Positions 29,213 to 40,404 of a stretch of 64,000 nt of DNA are shown in pieces (position 1 is the stretch's first letter; every line of letters starts with the position of its first letter). The translations under genes and the position numbers were made by a program. Below the pieces are notes generated by a model. That model worked only from the letters and a program-made list of their open reading frames with translations, did not search any database and had not been told where the DNA came from. The stretch is from positions 1,364,001 through 1,428,000 of the forward strand of contig NZ_CP118733.1 of the NCBI RefSeq assembly GCF_032594915.1, read 5' to 3'. The DNA is from Streptococcus sp. 29896 (GTDB taxonomy: Bacteria; Bacillota; Bacilli; Lactobacillales; Streptococcaceae).

Positions 29213-29430
29213 AAGAAAATACGACGCCCTCACAAAAGGACGTCGTAACGTGGTTCCACCTTCATTCGCAGTCACGCTAAAAAGCCTGACTACCTCAGAT
29301 TGGCGATAAGGGAACCACCCTTTTATGTTTGCATAAAATCATACCGAGTAGTGTCAATCCTATCCTCTATGTGCTTGCACCCACCGCACACTCTCTCAAA
29401 GATTTCCTAGAATTGATAAGTCTCTAAAAG
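29213..29430 (-). promoter_or_regulatory. T-box riboswitch leader
   Basis: Minus-strand leader with the conserved T-box core GGTGGAACCACG (29249-29260), followed by a terminator stem TACGACGTCC / GGGCGTCGTA and a T-run. Upstream lies a stem I region with GAGAGAG and a GACACTAC segment that could hold a Thr (ACU) specifier. T-box leaders bind uncharged tRNA to prevent termination. Downstream is the broken MazG-like gene and then thrS, so threonine response is the best guess; the specifier should be confirmed by folding. Confidence 0.85.
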
Positions 29431-29432
29431 CT

Positions 29433-29461
29433 ATTATAACAGTCAAAGAATGAAAACTCAA
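29433..29461 (-). promoter_or_regulatory. Promoter of the T-box leader
   Basis: TTGAGT, 17-base spacer, TATAAT on the minus strand. It overlaps the 3' end of the upstream small membrane-protein gene. Confidence 0.7.
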
Positions 29462-29832
29462 GTATTTTTCTTAGAATTCCCACTCCGCTTCCAATTTCTA
29501 ACCAAGATTCCAATATTAGACCCTAAAAAACCAACCACCATATAGGGAAGCACATAAACCTCCGCTCCTTCCGCATGTGGAAAAAACATGCTATCAACAG
29601 GTAAATACAGCAACCCCAAGACTAAAGGGAACCACCAAGAAAAACCATGTTTAGCCGAATAAATGGCGGAGATAAGTAAAATCAAGACAGGTTGGTAGAC
29701 TAGCAAGAGGTTTATGATAAATCCCTTGATAATCAAGTCATCCAAAGGAGTACGAAGCATGATGATAGGCACTAGATAGTAAACCAAGCAGATAGGGAAT
29801 AAATACCATACGAGTTTTCCACCATCCTTCAT
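29458..29832 (-). CDS. Small four-helix membrane protein
   Basis: 124 aa with about four hydrophobic segments (LVWYLFPICLVYYLVPIIML, LLVYQPVLILLISAIYS, WWFPLVLGLLYLP, VLPYMVVGFLGSNIGIL) and a basic tail. It may belong to the Msa-like membrane family, but I am not sure. Three ATG codons are in tandem; AGGAGG is seven bases before the third, which I chose. Its ribosome site overlaps the stop of the upstream glycosyltransferase gene, so it is the third gene of the glycolipid operon. Confidence 0.7.
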   Translation of the reverse strand: MKDGGKLVWYLFPICLVYYLVPIIMLRTPLDDLIIKGFIINLLLVYQPVLILLISAIYSAKHGFSWWFPLVLGLLYLPVDSMFFPHAEGAEVYVLPYMVVGFLGSNIGILVRNWKRSGNSKKNT

Positions 29833-29843
29833 CATCATTCCTC

Positions 29844-31157
29844 CTAGTCAAAGAAATTGCGCACCGAACGAACCTGATCAACTGATTTTTTCAAAATCTT
29901 TACTGTACGATCCGAAGAAGTAACCAAAACCCTTCTTGGCAGAGAGATAGCTCCCTTAATCAAAGATTCTGCAACGGAATCCTCATTGATATGCTGTTTT
30001 CGAAAATCATGAGAAATTTTCAAATCCAGATAAAACTCATAGACCCGTCGTCCGAAGTTTGTGGAAGAGATTTCATACAGCTTCTTCTCTAAATGGAAGT
30101 CATTCATAGCTGGGGTCAACAAGATTGCATCTAAAACAGCATCTGCCAAATCAACCTCACGTTGATACAAGGTACCAAACATCTTATCCGAGATGACATT
30201 GTCCAAATAAGAATTGGCGTGAGCAATAATCGGTGTACCTGAAGCCAAGCTCTCTAAGAAAGTCAGCCCTTGAGTCTCACTGGTCGAAGCGGAAATAAAG
30301 AAGTCCGCCGCCTTATAATAAAGGGCTGTTTCACTCGGCGCAATCATGCCTGTCATCTGGATGACATCTGTCATTTGAACTTGGTCAATCAAGGATTGCA
30401 ACTCTTCTGAGTATGGACCTCCACCGACAATGACCAACCTGACCTTTGGATTTTCCTGCACAATGCGTGGCATAGCCTTGACAATTGCTTGGATATTTTT
30501 TTCATGTGAAATTCGAGACAGACTAAGCAACATGGTTTCATCCGAAGCAATCCCCAAAAGTTGCCGCAACTCCGCGACATCATCCTGACTGATTTCTGGT
30601 CGATCGAACTTAACCAAGTCAATCCCCGTCGGAATCACACGTTTCTCAATCGGAATCTGGTATGTCGTCAACAAGTCATCCACGATCTCGCTTGGGCAAA
30701 TGACCCCATCCAAATCACGGAAATAAGCTCGGACAAAATACTTGATCATACTTGGCCGAATCAGGCGCCCTTTGGCAATGTAATGGACATAATCTTCGTA
30801 CTGCGTATGATAGGTATGAAGCACAGGAATATCTAATTCCTTGGCGATCATTTTCCCCAAAATCCCCAATGAAAACTCTGTCTGGGTGTGGATAATGTCT
30901 AACTTATAGCGCTGAGCGATTTTCAAGGCATCTGTAAAGCCAGCATAGGCCACCCGTCTATCCTTAAATGCAAAGAATGGGATACTGGGAATACGAATAA
31001 TGTCCCAATCCTCATAGCGATTGACATCCTCATCAGTCGTCGTAAAGATAAAAACCGTATGCCCTTGCTTTTCCAATTCCGTCTTCAAGGTCCGAATAGA
31101 GGTCGCCACCCCGGACACTTGTGGAAAATAAGTATCTGTAAACAATCCAATCCGCAT
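29844..31157 (-). CDS. GT4 glycosyltransferase, probable glucosyl-diacylglycerol synthase
   Basis: 437 aa GT-B enzyme of family GT4. The N-terminal FTDTYFPQVSGVATSI signature and the E-x7-E donor motif in SETQGLTFLE are present. It matches in length and gene order the pneumococcal alpha-monoglucosyl-diacylglycerol synthase that precedes or follows CpoA. It likely transfers glucose from UDP-Glc to diacylglycerol on the inner membrane face, the first step to membrane glycolipid and lipoteichoic acid anchor. It starts right after the cpoA stop codon with no gap. Confidence 0.85.
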   Translation of the reverse strand: MRIGLFTDTYFPQVSGVATSIRTLKTELEKQGHTVFIFTTTDEDVNRYEDWDIIRIPSIPFFAFKDRRVAYAGFTDALKIAQRYKLDIIHTQTEFSLGILGKMIAKELDIPVLHTYHTQYEDYVHYIAKGRLIRPSMIKYFVRAYFRDLDGVICPSEIVDDLLTTYQIPIEKRVIPTGIDLVKFDRPEISQDDVAELRQLLGIASDETMLLSLSRISHEKNIQAIVKAMPRIVQENPKVRLVIVGGGPYSEELQSLIDQVQMTDVIQMTGMIAPSETALYYKAADFFISASTSETQGLTFLESLASGTPIIAHANSYLDNVISDKMFGTLYQREVDLADAVLDAILLTPAMNDFHLEKKLYEISSTNFGRRVYEFYLDLKISHDFRKQHINEDSVAESLIKGAISLPRRVLVTSSDRTVKILKKSVDQVRSVRNFFD

Positions 31158-32156
31158 CTACATCTCCCTTACTCTCTCATAAGCTTCTACCAGCTGATTA
31201 GACACCTTGTCAATCGACCGACTGACCGCCACCTGATAGCCAGCTTCTCGTTTATCAACCTTCTTATCCAAGATTGCCTGCAAAGAGGTTACAAAATCAT
31301 CAACTGAGCGTCCAAGTTCCACCTGGCTGTCATCAATCCATCCTTCATAAACTGGAATGTCCCTCAAGACCACATGTTGACGACTAGCCAAGGCCTCTAA
31401 AACGACAATTCCTTCTGTCTCCTCATAAGAAGGGAAAAAGAAGGCACTAGCAGCTGTCATAGCTCCTTGGTAAACAGCCCCTTTGAAATAACCTGGGAAG
31501 GAGACATTTTCTGGATGGTCTCCCTCAACAATTTTTCGAATATAGGATGGAATCATCCATTTATTGATGGAACCAAACCAGATGAACCGAACATGGGGCA
31601 TCCGCTCTGCTACTTTAACAAAATCCTCAATCCCCTTACGTCGAAAATACAAGCCAGCCGAAATAACAACCGGTTGGTTTTCTTCAATGCCAAAATGCTG
31701 ACGAAAAACTGCTTCCTTATGTGCATCTTGTTGGTACTTATTCAAGTCAATACCATTTGACACAGCTACAATCGGTGTCGTCACTCCATAGGACTCAATC
31801 AACTGTTTGGAATAAGGAGATGGCGTGATGATAAAATCCGCCTTTTGATACATGCTTGCTAGGTATTTCCCTACATATGGCGCCAAGACATTTGAGCCAA
31901 TGAAGGAATTTTGAAAATCCTCTCGGGTCGAATGGCCATGAAGAATCACCTTTTTCCCACGACGCTTTGCAGCATGAAGCAGCAACCAACTACGTGGTCC
32001 GTAGGTGTTTATGTGAATCACATCGTACTCTCCCAAAAGATCCGTTGTATAAGGGATACCGGCCTTATCTAAGGCTTCCATCTGGTGTTGAAGGGCACGG
32101 CCAATTCCTGATTTTTCAAGAACAGTCTTACCTTCTAGGTATAACAAAACTTTCAT
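31158..32156 (-). CDS. cpoA: CpoA-type diglycosyl-diacylglycerol synthase
   Basis: 332 aa GT4 enzyme. GIGRALQHQMEALDKAGI at the start and E-x7-E in EETEGIVVLE are family features. In pneumococcus CpoA adds a second hexose (galactose) to monoglucosyl-diacylglycerol; changes in it affect beta-lactam susceptibility and membrane curvature. The ATG at 32156 has no ribosome site. Instead a TATAAT ends six bases before it, so the mRNA may start at or next to the ATG and be leaderless. Confidence 0.85.
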   Translation of the reverse strand: MKVLLYLEGKTVLEKSGIGRALQHQMEALDKAGIPYTTDLLGEYDVIHINTYGPRSWLLLHAAKRRGKKVILHGHSTREDFQNSFIGSNVLAPYVGKYLASMYQKADFIITPSPYSKQLIESYGVTTPIVAVSNGIDLNKYQQDAHKEAVFRQHFGIEENQPVVISAGLYFRRKGIEDFVKVAERMPHVRFIWFGSINKWMIPSYIRKIVEGDHPENVSFPGYFKGAVYQGAMTAASAFFFPSYEETEGIVVLEALASRQHVVLRDIPVYEGWIDDSQVELGRSVDDFVTSLQAILDKKVDKREAGYQVAVSRSIDKVSNQLVEAYERVREM

Positions 32157-32162
32157 AGTTTC

Positions 32163-32168
32163 ATTATA
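32163..32168 (-). promoter_or_regulatory. -10 box six bases before the cpoA ATG
   Basis: TATAAT then GAAACT then ATG. The -35 region 17 bases upstream (TATCAT) is weak; a TTGACC is present but 24 bases away. This spacing would make a leaderless transcript. Confidence 0.45.
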
Positions 32169-32210
32169 ATAGAAATCTGAAAAAAATGATATGGTCAACC
32201 TATTTTTTTG

Positions 32211-32241
32211 CAAAAGAAAAGAAGGGAGACCCCTCTTTTCT
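32211..32241 (-). terminator. Terminator after serine-rich adhesin 1
   Basis: Minus strand GAAAAGAGGGG / CCCTTCTTTTC hairpin with a TTTT run, between the adhesin stop and cpoA. Confidence 0.7.
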
Positions 32242-32279
32242 AATTAGAATAGGTAGTGCAGAACAGCTGTGAATTCTTC

Positions 32280-35200
32280 CTATTCATCCCTACTTCCTCT
32301 TTTCTTCCGCCTAGCAAGTCCTCCTAGAAGTAAACCTGCTCCTAGCAGAGCAAATTCCGACTTGGAAGCATCCCCAGACTTAGGTAAAGCAAACTTTTTC
32401 TTCGATGACTCAGACGATCGAGGTGGAGTTGATTCTGAGATAGATTCTGAGATAGATTCTGACACTGACTCAGAGATTGATTCTGAGACGGATTCTGAGA
32501 CGGATTCTGAGATGGACTCGGAGACTGATTCTGAAATGGACTCAGAAATTGACTCTGAGACTGATTCAGAGATGGACTCGCTTACTGACTCAGAAATTGA
32601 CTCTGAGACTGACTCAGAGATTGATTCTGATACTGATTCACTTACTGACTCTGATACTGATTCTGAAATTGATTCAGAGATTGATTCAGAAACTGACTCT
32701 GAAATGGATTCTGAGACTGACTCTGAAATGGATTCTGAAATGGACTCAGAAACTGATTCAGAGATTGATTCAGAAACTGACTCTGAAATGGACTCTGAAA
32801 CGGATTCGGATACTGATTCAGAAATGGATTCTGAGACTGACTCTGATACTGATTCTGAGATTGACTCAGAGACGGATTCTGAGATAGATTCGGAGACTGA
32901 CTCAGAAACTGATTCTGAGATAGATTCGGAAACTGACTCAGAAACTGATTCAGAAATGGATTCTGATACTGACTCTGAAATGGATTCTGAGACTGACTCT
33001 GAAATGGACTCGGATACTGATTCAGAAACGGACTCAGAAATGGATTCGGAGACGGACTCGGAGACTGATTCTGAGATGGATTCTGAGACTGACTCAGAAA
33101 TGGACTCGGATACTGATTCAGAAACGGACTCAGAAATGGACTCGGATACTGATTCAGAAACGGACTCTGAAATGGATTCTGAGATTGATTCGGAAACTGA
33201 TTCAGAAACTGATTCTGAGATTGACTCTGAGACCGACTCTGAAATGGACTCGGATACTGATTCAGAAACGGACTCTGAAATGGATTCTGAGATTGATTCG
33301 GAAACTGATTCAGAAACTGATTCTGAGATTGACTCGCTGACTGATTCTGAAATGGACTCAGAAACTGATTCAGAGACTGATTCAGAGATGGATTCAGAAA
33401 CTGATTCACATACTGACTCAGAAATGGATTCTGATACTGACTCTGATACTGATTCTGAAATGGATTCAGAGATTGATTCAGAAACTGACTCTGAAATGGA
33501 TTCTGAGACTGACTCTGAAACGGATTCTGAAATGGACTCAGAAACTGATTCAGAGATTGATTCAGAAACTGACTCTGAAATTGATTCACTTACTGATTCT
33601 GAAATGGACTCGGAGACTGACTCTGAAATGGATTCAGAGATTGATTCGGAAACTGATTCCGAGATTGATTCAGAAACCGATTCACTAACTGACTCTGAAA
33701 CGGACTCTGAAATGGACTCGGAGACTGACTCAGAGATGGACTCGCTCACTGATTCAGAAACTGATTCTGAGATGGACTCTGAGACTGATTCTGAAATTGA
33801 CTCGGAGATGGACTCTGACACTGACTCGGAGATGGATTCAGAAACTGATTCAGAAACTGACTCTGAAACTGATTCTGAGACTGACTCTGAAATGGATTCT
33901 GAGACTGACTCTGAAACGGATTCTGAGATGGACTCGGAGACTGATTCAGAAACTGACTCTGAAATGGATTCAGAAACTGATTCAGAAACTGATTCAGAAA
34001 CTGACTCTGAAACGGATTCTGAGACTGACTCTGAAATGGATTCTGAGACTGACTCTGAAACGGATTCTGAGATGGACTCGGAGACTGATTCAGAAACTGA
34101 CTCTGAAATGGATTCAGAGATTGATTCGGAAACTGATTCCGAGATTGATTCAGAAACCGATTCACTAACTGACTCTGAAACGGACTCTGAAATGGACTCG
34201 GAGACTGACTCAGAGATGGACTCGCTCACTGATTCAGAAACTGATTCTGAGATGGACTCTGACACTGACTCGGAGATGGATTCAGAAACTGATTCAGAAA
34301 CTGACTCTGAAACTGATTCTGAGACTGATTCTGAAATGGATTCACTTACTGATTCAGAGATGGACTCGCTGACTGACTCAGAGATGGATTCACTTACTGA
34401 CTCTGAGATGGATTCACTTACTGACTCTGAAACGGACTCAGAAATGGACTCGGAGACTGATTCGGAGATGGATTCGGAAATGGATTCAGACACTGACTCG
34501 GAGACGGATTCTGAAATGGACTCGGAGACGGATTCTGAGATGAACTCAGAAATGGACTCTGAAACTGATTCAGAGATTGATTCTGAGATGGACTCGCTTA
34601 CAGACTCTGAAATGGATTCAGAGATTGATTCGGAAACTGATTCCGAGATTGATTCAGAAACCGATTCACTAACTGACTCTGAAACGGACTCTGAAATGGA
34701 CTCGGATACTGATTCAGAGATTGATTCGGAAACTGATTCAGAAACTGATTCAGAAACTGATTCTGAGATTGACTCGCTGACTGATTCTGAAATGGACTCG
34801 GATACTGATTCAGATACTGACTCTGAGACGGATTCTGAGACTGACTCTGAAATTGACTCAGAAACGGATTCTGAAATGGATTCTGAGACTGACTCTGAGA
34901 TTGATTCTGATACTGATTCTGATACTGATTCAGAAACTGATTCTGAAACTGATTCTGAAATGGACTCGGAGACTGACTCTGAAATGGATTCAGAGATTGA
35001 TTCGGAAACTGATTCCGAGATTGATTCAGAAACCGATTCACTAACTGACTCTGAAACGGACTCTGAAATGGACTCGGAGACTGACTCAGAGATGGACTCG
35101 CTCACTGATTCAGAAATGGATTCTGAGACTGACTCGGAAACTGATTCAGATACTGACTCAGAGATTGACTCGGAAACTGATTCAGAGATAGATTCTGATA

Positions 35201-38200
35201 CTGACTCAGAAATGGACTCTGATACTGATTCGGAGATGGATTCTGAAATTGACTCTGAAACTGATTCGGAGATGGATTCTGAAATTGACTCTGAAACTGA
35301 TTCTGAAATGGACTCGCTTACAGACTCAGAAATTGACTCAGAGACTGATTCTGAAATGGATTCTGAGACTGACTCAGACACTGACTCAGAGATGGACTCG
35401 GATACTGACTCTGAAATGGATTCAGAGATGGATTCTGAGACGGATTCAGAAATTGACTCAGATACTGACTCAGATACCGATTCAGAGATTGATTCTGAAA
35501 CTGATTCAGAGACTGACTCAGAAATGGATTCTGAGACGGATTCAGAGATAGATTCTGAAATGGATTCTGAGACGGATTCACTTACTGACTCAGAGATCGA
35601 TTCTGAGACGGATTCGGAAATGGACTCGCTGACTGACTCAGAAACTGATTCTGAAACTGACTCTGAAACTGACTCAGAGATTGATTCAGAAACTGATTCA
35701 CTTACTGATTCAGAAACTGACTCTGAAACTGACTCTGAAACTGACTCTGAGACGGATTCAGAAACTGATTCTGAGATGGATTCAGAAACTGATTCACTTA
35801 CTGACTCTGAGACGGATTCTGAGATGGACTCTGAGACTGATTCTGAAATTGACTCGGATACTGACTCGGAGATGGATTCAGAAACTGATTCAGAAACTGA
35901 TTCAGAAACTGATTCAGAAACTGATTCAGAAACTGACTCTGAAACTGATTCTGAAATTGACTCGGATACTGACTCTGAGATGGACTCAGATACCGATTCA
36001 GAGATGGATTCAGAAATGGATTCTGAGACTGATTCTGAGACTGACTCGGATACTGATTCTGAAATGGACTCTGATACTGACTCTGAAACAGATTCTGAAA
36101 TAGACTCAGAAACTGACTCTGAAATGGATTCAGAGAGCGATTCTGAAATAGACTCAGAGACTGATTCAGACACTGACTCTGAAATAGATTCAGAAACTGA
36201 TTCTGAGACTGACTCAGAGACTGATTCTGAAATGGATTCTGAGACTGACTCAGAAATGGACTCTGAAATTGACTCAGAGATGGATTCTGACACTGACTCA
36301 GAAATGGACTCGGAGACTGATTCTGAAACGGACTCAGAAATGGATTCAGAGATTGATTCAGAAACTGACTCTGAAATTGATTCAGAAACTGATTCAGAAA
36401 TGGATTCGGAGACTGACTCAGAAATTGACTCAGAAACTGATTCGGAGATAGACTCGCTTACAGACTCAGAGATTGACTCAGAAACTGATTCTGAGATAGA
36501 CTCGCTTACAGACTCAGAGATTGACTCAGAAACTGATTCGGAGACTGACTCTGAAATGGATTCTGAGACTGACTCTGAGACGGACTCAGATACTGATTCG
36601 GAGACGGACTCGCGTATGGATTCGGAAACGGACTCGGAGACGGACTCACGAACGGATTCGGAAAGAGACTCGGAGACGGACTCACGAACAGATTCGGAAA
36701 CGGACTCAGAGACTGACTCACGAACGGATTCGGAAACGGACTCGGAGACGGACTCGCGTATGGATTCGGAAAGAGACTCGGAGACGGACTCACGAACAGA
36801 TTCGGAAACGGACTCAGAGACTGACTCACGAACGGATTCGGAAACGGACTCGGAAACCGACTCACGAACGGATTCGGAAACGGACTCGGAAACTGAATGG
36901 CGAATAGATTCGGACGTTGATTCCGAGATTGATTCACGAACGGATTCAGACGTTGATTCTGAAACTGAATGGCGAACAGATTCGGACGTTGACTCCGAAA
37001 CTGAATGACGAACGGATTCGGACGCTGATTCTGAAACTGAATGGCGAACAGATTCTGAAGTGGACTCGGAAACCGACTCACGAACGGATTCGGAGATGGA
37101 CTCTGAAAACGACGTAGAATTGTACTCGCCCCTAGCAATCGCAGCATTAGAGAACATGTAATTCGTGTTGGTCCAGACTGCACCAGTATTCATCGCGCTG
37201 TTCGCATAGGTTGTTTCCGTCGACAAATTCATGGTTGAATTCGTATCCACTCTACTACTAATAACAAGCAACAATGGCGATCCCGTTTGACTACCTAGAT
37301 TGAGACGCAACCATTGACCGTTTGCAGCAAATCTAGAAGTAATACGACTGGTAATTTCCGTATACTTCGAGAAATCTCCTTCCATACTGTCGATGAACTG
37401 ACCAACAGGTACACGATAAGCACGAATTGTAGTAACTGCGTCAGAAAAATACGAAGCACCATTAGAAACGATTTGCAAAATTTCGTTGGTACCATAGTTA
37501 TTCTTACCATTTTCATTCAAATAGATGACATGGTCATAGGTTCCTTCAGTAAGATTGAGATTCGTCAAAAATGCGCGAATGGAATACGAGCCATCCGCTC
37601 GACTAGTTGGATTAGAATAGAGTACTGTAGAAGAACGACTAGCTTGATACTGATCATTCAATGTTACCGTAAATTCCTGCCTCCCTTCGCTTTGAACAAC
37701 TTTTTGGTCCACAAAGATTGAAAGGTTGATGCTGCCAGTGACAGATGATAAGGTATTAACATTGGAATTTAAAGTGTACAAAATAGTGCGTGATTCATGG
37801 TCCCAAGTTCCTGTTGCGATAATTTTTCCATCCACAACAATATTGGGAATTTTCACATCTGCCGGCATACCACTTCCCGATAAATTCAATGTCGGTGAGA
37901 GTTTAACCGTAAATTGATCACCAGCCGTCGCCAAGTCATTGATTGAAAATTGTAATGAGGCGCGTAGTTGGCCACCAGAAAGTCCCATAGGTTCAACTGT
38001 CTGAGGGAAAGTAAGTGAGACTGAGCCCCAAGTAACAACTTGGTCATTGGTCAGTTTCCTAACACTACTACCCTCACGAACCACATAGGATCGAAAAACT
38101 TCAGCAAGACGCGTCAATTCGATTGCCTCTTGCCCATATTCCAAAACAGCTTTGTCGATGTCATCTTGGCTACTGGTCGTATCTTCCAACAACTTTTCCG

Positions 38201-38792
38201 CTTGCTGCAAATGTTCTTCTAAGCGACTTCTTGCATCTAGATAAGCCTTGTAAGATTGTGAATCAGCATGTTCCCCAGGTTCGACCAAAGCCGAAAGAGC
38301 CGACTTAATAGACTTGATGACTTCTTCCAGTTGAGCCGTATCTCGAACAAGAGGAACAACTTCCTCTTCATCAGCCGCTTCTTCCTTGACAGGTATTAGG
38401 TCCTCCGTCACTTCTACAACTTTGCCTTCCTGTTCGGCAATTGGATCAACCGCCACCCCAATATCAGGCTCCGTTTGCTCAGAAACTACAGATTCCATGA
38501 CAACCTCATCCGTTACAGCTAGAGCTGTCTCTTCTGTATATTCTGATGCAAGAACAACATCTTCAGCCAATACATGCTCAAAACCTGCTCCTCCCAGCAA
38601 GGCACCTACTGATACAAGGCCTTTTATAGCAGATCTTGTTGACATCCCCTGATATTCATACTTGGGCACCTGCTCCCTCTTACGAATCAGAGTAGTCATT
38701 CTACGTATCCACTTTTTCTTAACTTTGTGAAGCCGAATTTTTGTCTCTCTTACAACTTCACACCTTCGCCTACCATCTTCACTATTCCCCAT
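32280..38792 (-). CDS. Serine-rich-repeat adhesin 1 (LPKSG anchored)
   Basis: 2,170 aa. The long basic N-terminus contains RLHKVKKKW (residues 20-28), a degenerate KxYKxGKxW accessory-Sec signal, followed by a hydrophobic core ([20 protein letters not shown]). A helical segment and a beta-rich MSCRAMM-like binding region (about 250-555) are shared with the second adhesin: EPMG-x2-[38 protein letters not shown]-like and [10 protein letters not shown] motifs. From about 562 to 2,120 it is almost only Ser-Glu-Ser-Val/Ile repeats, with SVRES/SVRHS variants first. LPKSG at 2136-2140, a membrane helix and basic tail complete the wall anchor. Such proteins are usually O-glycosylated and exported by SecA2/SecY2. 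Strong AAAGGAGG ribosome site. Confidence 0.92.
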   Translation of the reverse strand: MGNSEDGRRRCEVVRETKIRLHKVKKKWIRRMTTLIRKREQVPKYEYQGMSTRSAIKGLVSVGALLGGAGFEHVLAEDVVLASEYTEETALAVTDEVVMESVVSEQTEPDIGVAVDPIAEQEGKVVEVTEDLIPVKEEAADEEEVVPLVRDTAQLEEVIKSIKSALSALVEPGEHADSQSYKAYLDARSRLEEHLQQAEKLLEDTTSSQDDIDKAVLEYGQEAIELTRLAEVFRSYVVREGSSVRKLTNDQVVTWGSVSLTFPQTVEPMGLSGGQLRASLQFSINDLATAGDQFTVKLSPTLNLSGSGMPADVKIPNIVVDGKIIATGTWDHESRTILYTLNSNVNTLSSVTGSINLSIFVDQKVVQSEGRQEFTVTLNDQYQASRSSTVLYSNPTSRADGSYSIRAFLTNLNLTEGTYDHVIYLNENGKNNYGTNEILQIVSNGASYFSDAVTTIRAYRVPVGQFIDSMEGDFSKYTEITSRITSRFAANGQWLRLNLGSQTGSPLLLVISSRVDTNSTMNLSTETTYANSAMNTGAVWTNTNYMFSNAAIARGEYNSTSFSESISESVRESVSESTSESVRHSVSESASESVRHSVSESTSESVRHSVSESTSESVRESISESTSESIRHSVSESVSESVRESVSESVSESVRESVSESVSESVRESVSESLSESIRESVSESVSESVRESVSESVSESVRESVSESLSESVRESVSESVSESIRESVSESVSESVSESVSESISESVSESVSESISESVSESISESVSESISESVSESISESVSESISESVSESISESVSESISESVSESISESISESVSESVSESISESVSESISESISESISESVSESISESVSESVSESVSESISESVSESVSESISESLSESISESVSESISESVSESVSESISESVSESVSESVSESISESISESVSESISESVSESISESVSESVSESVSESVSESVSESVSESISESVSESISESVSESISESVSESVSESVSESISESVSESVSESVSESVSESVSESVSESVSESISESVSESVSESVSESVSESISESVSESISESVSESVSESISESISESVSESISESVSESVSESISESVSESVSESISESVSESISESISESVSESISESVSESVSESISESVSESISESVSESISESVSESISESISESVSESISESISESVSESISESVSESISESVSESISESVSESVSESVSESISESVSESISESVSESISESVSESVSESVSESISESVSESISESISESVSESISESVSESVSESVSESVSESISESVSESISESVSESISESVSESVSESVSESVSESISESVSESISESVSESVSESVSESISESVSESISESVSESVSESVSESISESVSESISESISESVSESISESISESVSESISEFISESVSESISESVSESVSESISESISESVSESISESVSESVSESISESVSESISESVSESISESVSESISESVSESVSESVSESVSESISESVSESISESVSESVSESISESVSESISESVSESVSESVSESISESVSESISESISESVSESVSESISESVSESVSESISESVSESVSESVSESVSESVSESISESVSESVSESISESVSESVSESISESVSESVSESVSESVSESISESVSESISESISESVSESISESVSESVSESISESVSESISESVSESVSESVSESISESVSESISESISESVSESISESVSESISESVSESISESVSESISESVSESVSESISESVSESISESISESVSESVSESISESVCESVSESISESVSESVSESISESVSESISESVSESVSESISESISESVSESVSESISESVSESISESVSESVSESISESISESVSESVSESISESVSESVSESISESVSESISESVSESVSESISESVSESVSESISESVSESISESVSESISESVSESVSESISESVSESVSESISESVSESISESVSESVSESISESVSESVSESISESVSESISESVSESISESISESVSESISESVSESISESISESVSESVSESVSESISESVSESISESVSESISESVSESISESISESVSESISESVSESVSESISESVSESISESISESTPPRSSESSKKKFALPKSGDASKSEFALLGAGLLLGGLARRKKRGSRDE
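32430..37105 (-). repeat. Ser-Glu-Ser repeat tract of adhesin 1
   Basis: About 4.7 kb of 12-18-bp units, with synonymous changes scattered through. Slippage or unequal crossover can change the length, so assembly from short reads may be unreliable here. The other strand is also open because the codons used give no reverse stops. Confidence 0.9.
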
Positions 38793-38840
38793 TGGAATTT
38801 CCTCCTTTAAATCGATATGTTATTGTAGTCTTTGTCTTTC

Positions 38841-38868
38841 AGTTTATCACTATTGGTAAAAATTTCAA
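38841..38868 (-). promoter_or_regulatory. Promoter of adhesin 1
   Basis: TTGAAA, 16-base spacer, TAAACT on the minus strand, about 50 nt before the start codon. Confidence 0.5.
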
Positions 38869-38970
38869 AAGAAAAATAGGTAAATTTATCTGTTTTTACT
38901 GTAATTTTTTTGTATGCGTTTTAAAAGACAAAAATTAAAATGTAACAATAATTCTCATCCATTTTTTTCT

Positions 38971-39000
38971 AAAAAAAAAATGCCACACATATGTGAAGCA
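38971..39000 (-). terminator. Terminator after histidine kinase gene
   Basis: Minus strand TGC-x2-CACAT / ATGTG-x2-GCA hairpin followed by ten T. It separates the kinase gene from adhesin 1. Confidence 0.7.
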
Positions 39001-39042
39001 ATTCTTTTTCTAATGACCATTTCATCAACAAAATGGAAGATG

Positions 39043-40404
39043 TCAGTGTTCAAAATCAATCTGAAAACGCATGGTAGTCTCATTAACCGCTCGAAAACTA
39101 TAGGCAAAACCGTGCTTGTCCAAGACATTCTTCACCAGATACAAACCAATTCCAGTACCACCATCTTGTTTGGTACGACTATAATCTGGTCGATAGAAAG
39201 GAAGAAACAGTTTTTCAATCTCCTCCTCTGGCAAGATACAATTAACCTCATTGTCCACAATAAAGGTCCCTTGCTTACAGATGATACTAATTTTCCCACC
39301 TGGTCGACTGTAGCGGAAGGCATTATCAATAATGTTTTTAAGCGCCTTACCCACTAAAACTTGGTCACCAGTTACCTGAGATGGCATTAAAATAGGAGAA
39401 AATTTATAATGATTCAAAATCGCCAGAGCATTGTAACTGGCCATCGAACCCTGCAACAACTCATCTATCTGGAAGGTCGTCTCGCGCTCTCGCACAGCAA
39501 TCTCCACGTTGGTTGCATCTAGGATTGATCGCACTAACTCAGACTGATCCTGCAAAATATCCCGACACTTTTTCAAGTACAGGTCATGATCTTTAAATTC
39601 ACCAACGTTGTAAATCATCCCTTCGACCAAGCCCAACATACTAGCGATTGGGGTTTTCAATTCATGCGAAGCCATCCGCAAGAATTCTGACTTCTCCCGC
39701 TCTCGTCGCTGGGTTTGTTCGTTTTCGAATTTCAACTCTTCAATACTGGATAACAACTTGGAGTAGAGGCTGTTCAAATCCTGGGCTAGAACAGAAATCT
39801 CATCCCTCCCTACGACTTGGCATTCGATGCCATCTTCCAAGCTCTGCATTTTCCGTGCCGTTTCAGAAATCAAGGCAATCCGCCCCGTTGACATCCTGGT
39901 GTAAACAGCACCAACTATCAAAGCCAAAACCACGATAAGAATTACAACAAAAGGATACATGGTTACTAACGACTGACTGACTTGAGATAGGTTTTTGAAT
40001 CCGTACTCAGCTAGCAAGATATAGCTGTTCCCCTCTCTTGAGGTAACAGTCGTTGACCAAGAACCTACTTCATCGTAAGTGCTAAGACTATCATAATTGG
40101 GATGATTGGCAAGGTCGTCTGGTTTTAGCGATTTGTTCGGCCACAAGCGTTGACCTTCCCCATCAAACAAGCTGTACAGAAGGTCAGGCCTTCCCAAATC
40201 GTATGTCTCTATATTGGCTAAAATATCTGCATCTGACTGGCCATGCAATTTTGTCACAACGTAATTAAAGTTATCCTTCAATTCATGACGCCGCTGTTGG
40301 TTGTAATAAATCGGCATGGCGAAATAGAGCAGGGCAACCAAAATCAGTGAGGTGATAATGGTTAATAAAGTGACAATAATAAAATGCCGTTGAGCAAGCT
40401 TCAT
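39043..40404 (-). CDS. Sensor histidine kinase (VncS/VanS-like)
   Basis: 453 aa. Two membrane helices (about residues 9-30 and 150-168) enclose an extracellular domain of some 115 residues. HAMP follows, then HisKA with H247 in MASHELKTPIAS, and the ATPase domain (NIIDNAFRYSRPGG, GTGIGLYLVKNVLDKHG). The signal is unknown. It starts immediately after its response regulator. The pair lies just upstream of adhesin 1 on the same strand, making it a candidate controller of that gene. Confidence 0.88.
   Translation of the reverse strand: MKLAQRHFIIVTLLTIITSLILVALLYFAMPIYYNQQRRHELKDNFNYVVTKLHGQSDADILANIETYDLGRPDLLYSLFDGEGQRLWPNKSLKPDDLANHPNYDSLSTYDEVGSWSTTVTSREGNSYILLAEYGFKNLSQVSQSLVTMYPFVVILIVVLALIVGAVYTRMSTGRIALISETARKMQSLEDGIECQVVGRDEISVLAQDLNSLYSKLLSSIEELKFENEQTQRREREKSEFLRMASHELKTPIASMLGLVEGMIYNVGEFKDHDLYLKKCRDILQDQSELVRSILDATNVEIAVRERETTFQIDELLQGSMASYNALAILNHYKFSPILMPSQVTGDQVLVGKALKNIIDNAFRYSRPGGKISIICKQGTFIVDNEVNCILPEEEIEKLFLPFYRPDYSRTKQDGGTGIGLYLVKNVLDKHGFAYSFRAVNETTMRFQIDFEH

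Noticed and set aside
32269-37008. 1,579-codon plus-strand open frame rich in Asp-Ser-Glu-Thr
   Set aside because: It is the reverse strand of the Ser-Glu-Ser repeat tract. The codons used there give no reverse stops. No ribosome site, and composition merely mirrors the repeat.
32430-37105. Regular short repeats resembling an array such as CRISPR
   Set aside because: Units are codon-based, with no unique spacers and no cas genes; they encode the stalk of an adhesin.
38900-38916. WalR-box-like TGTAAT-N5-TGTATG upstream of adhesin 1
   Set aside because: The second half deviates from the consensus at two positions, and AT-rich DNA gives such matches by chance.
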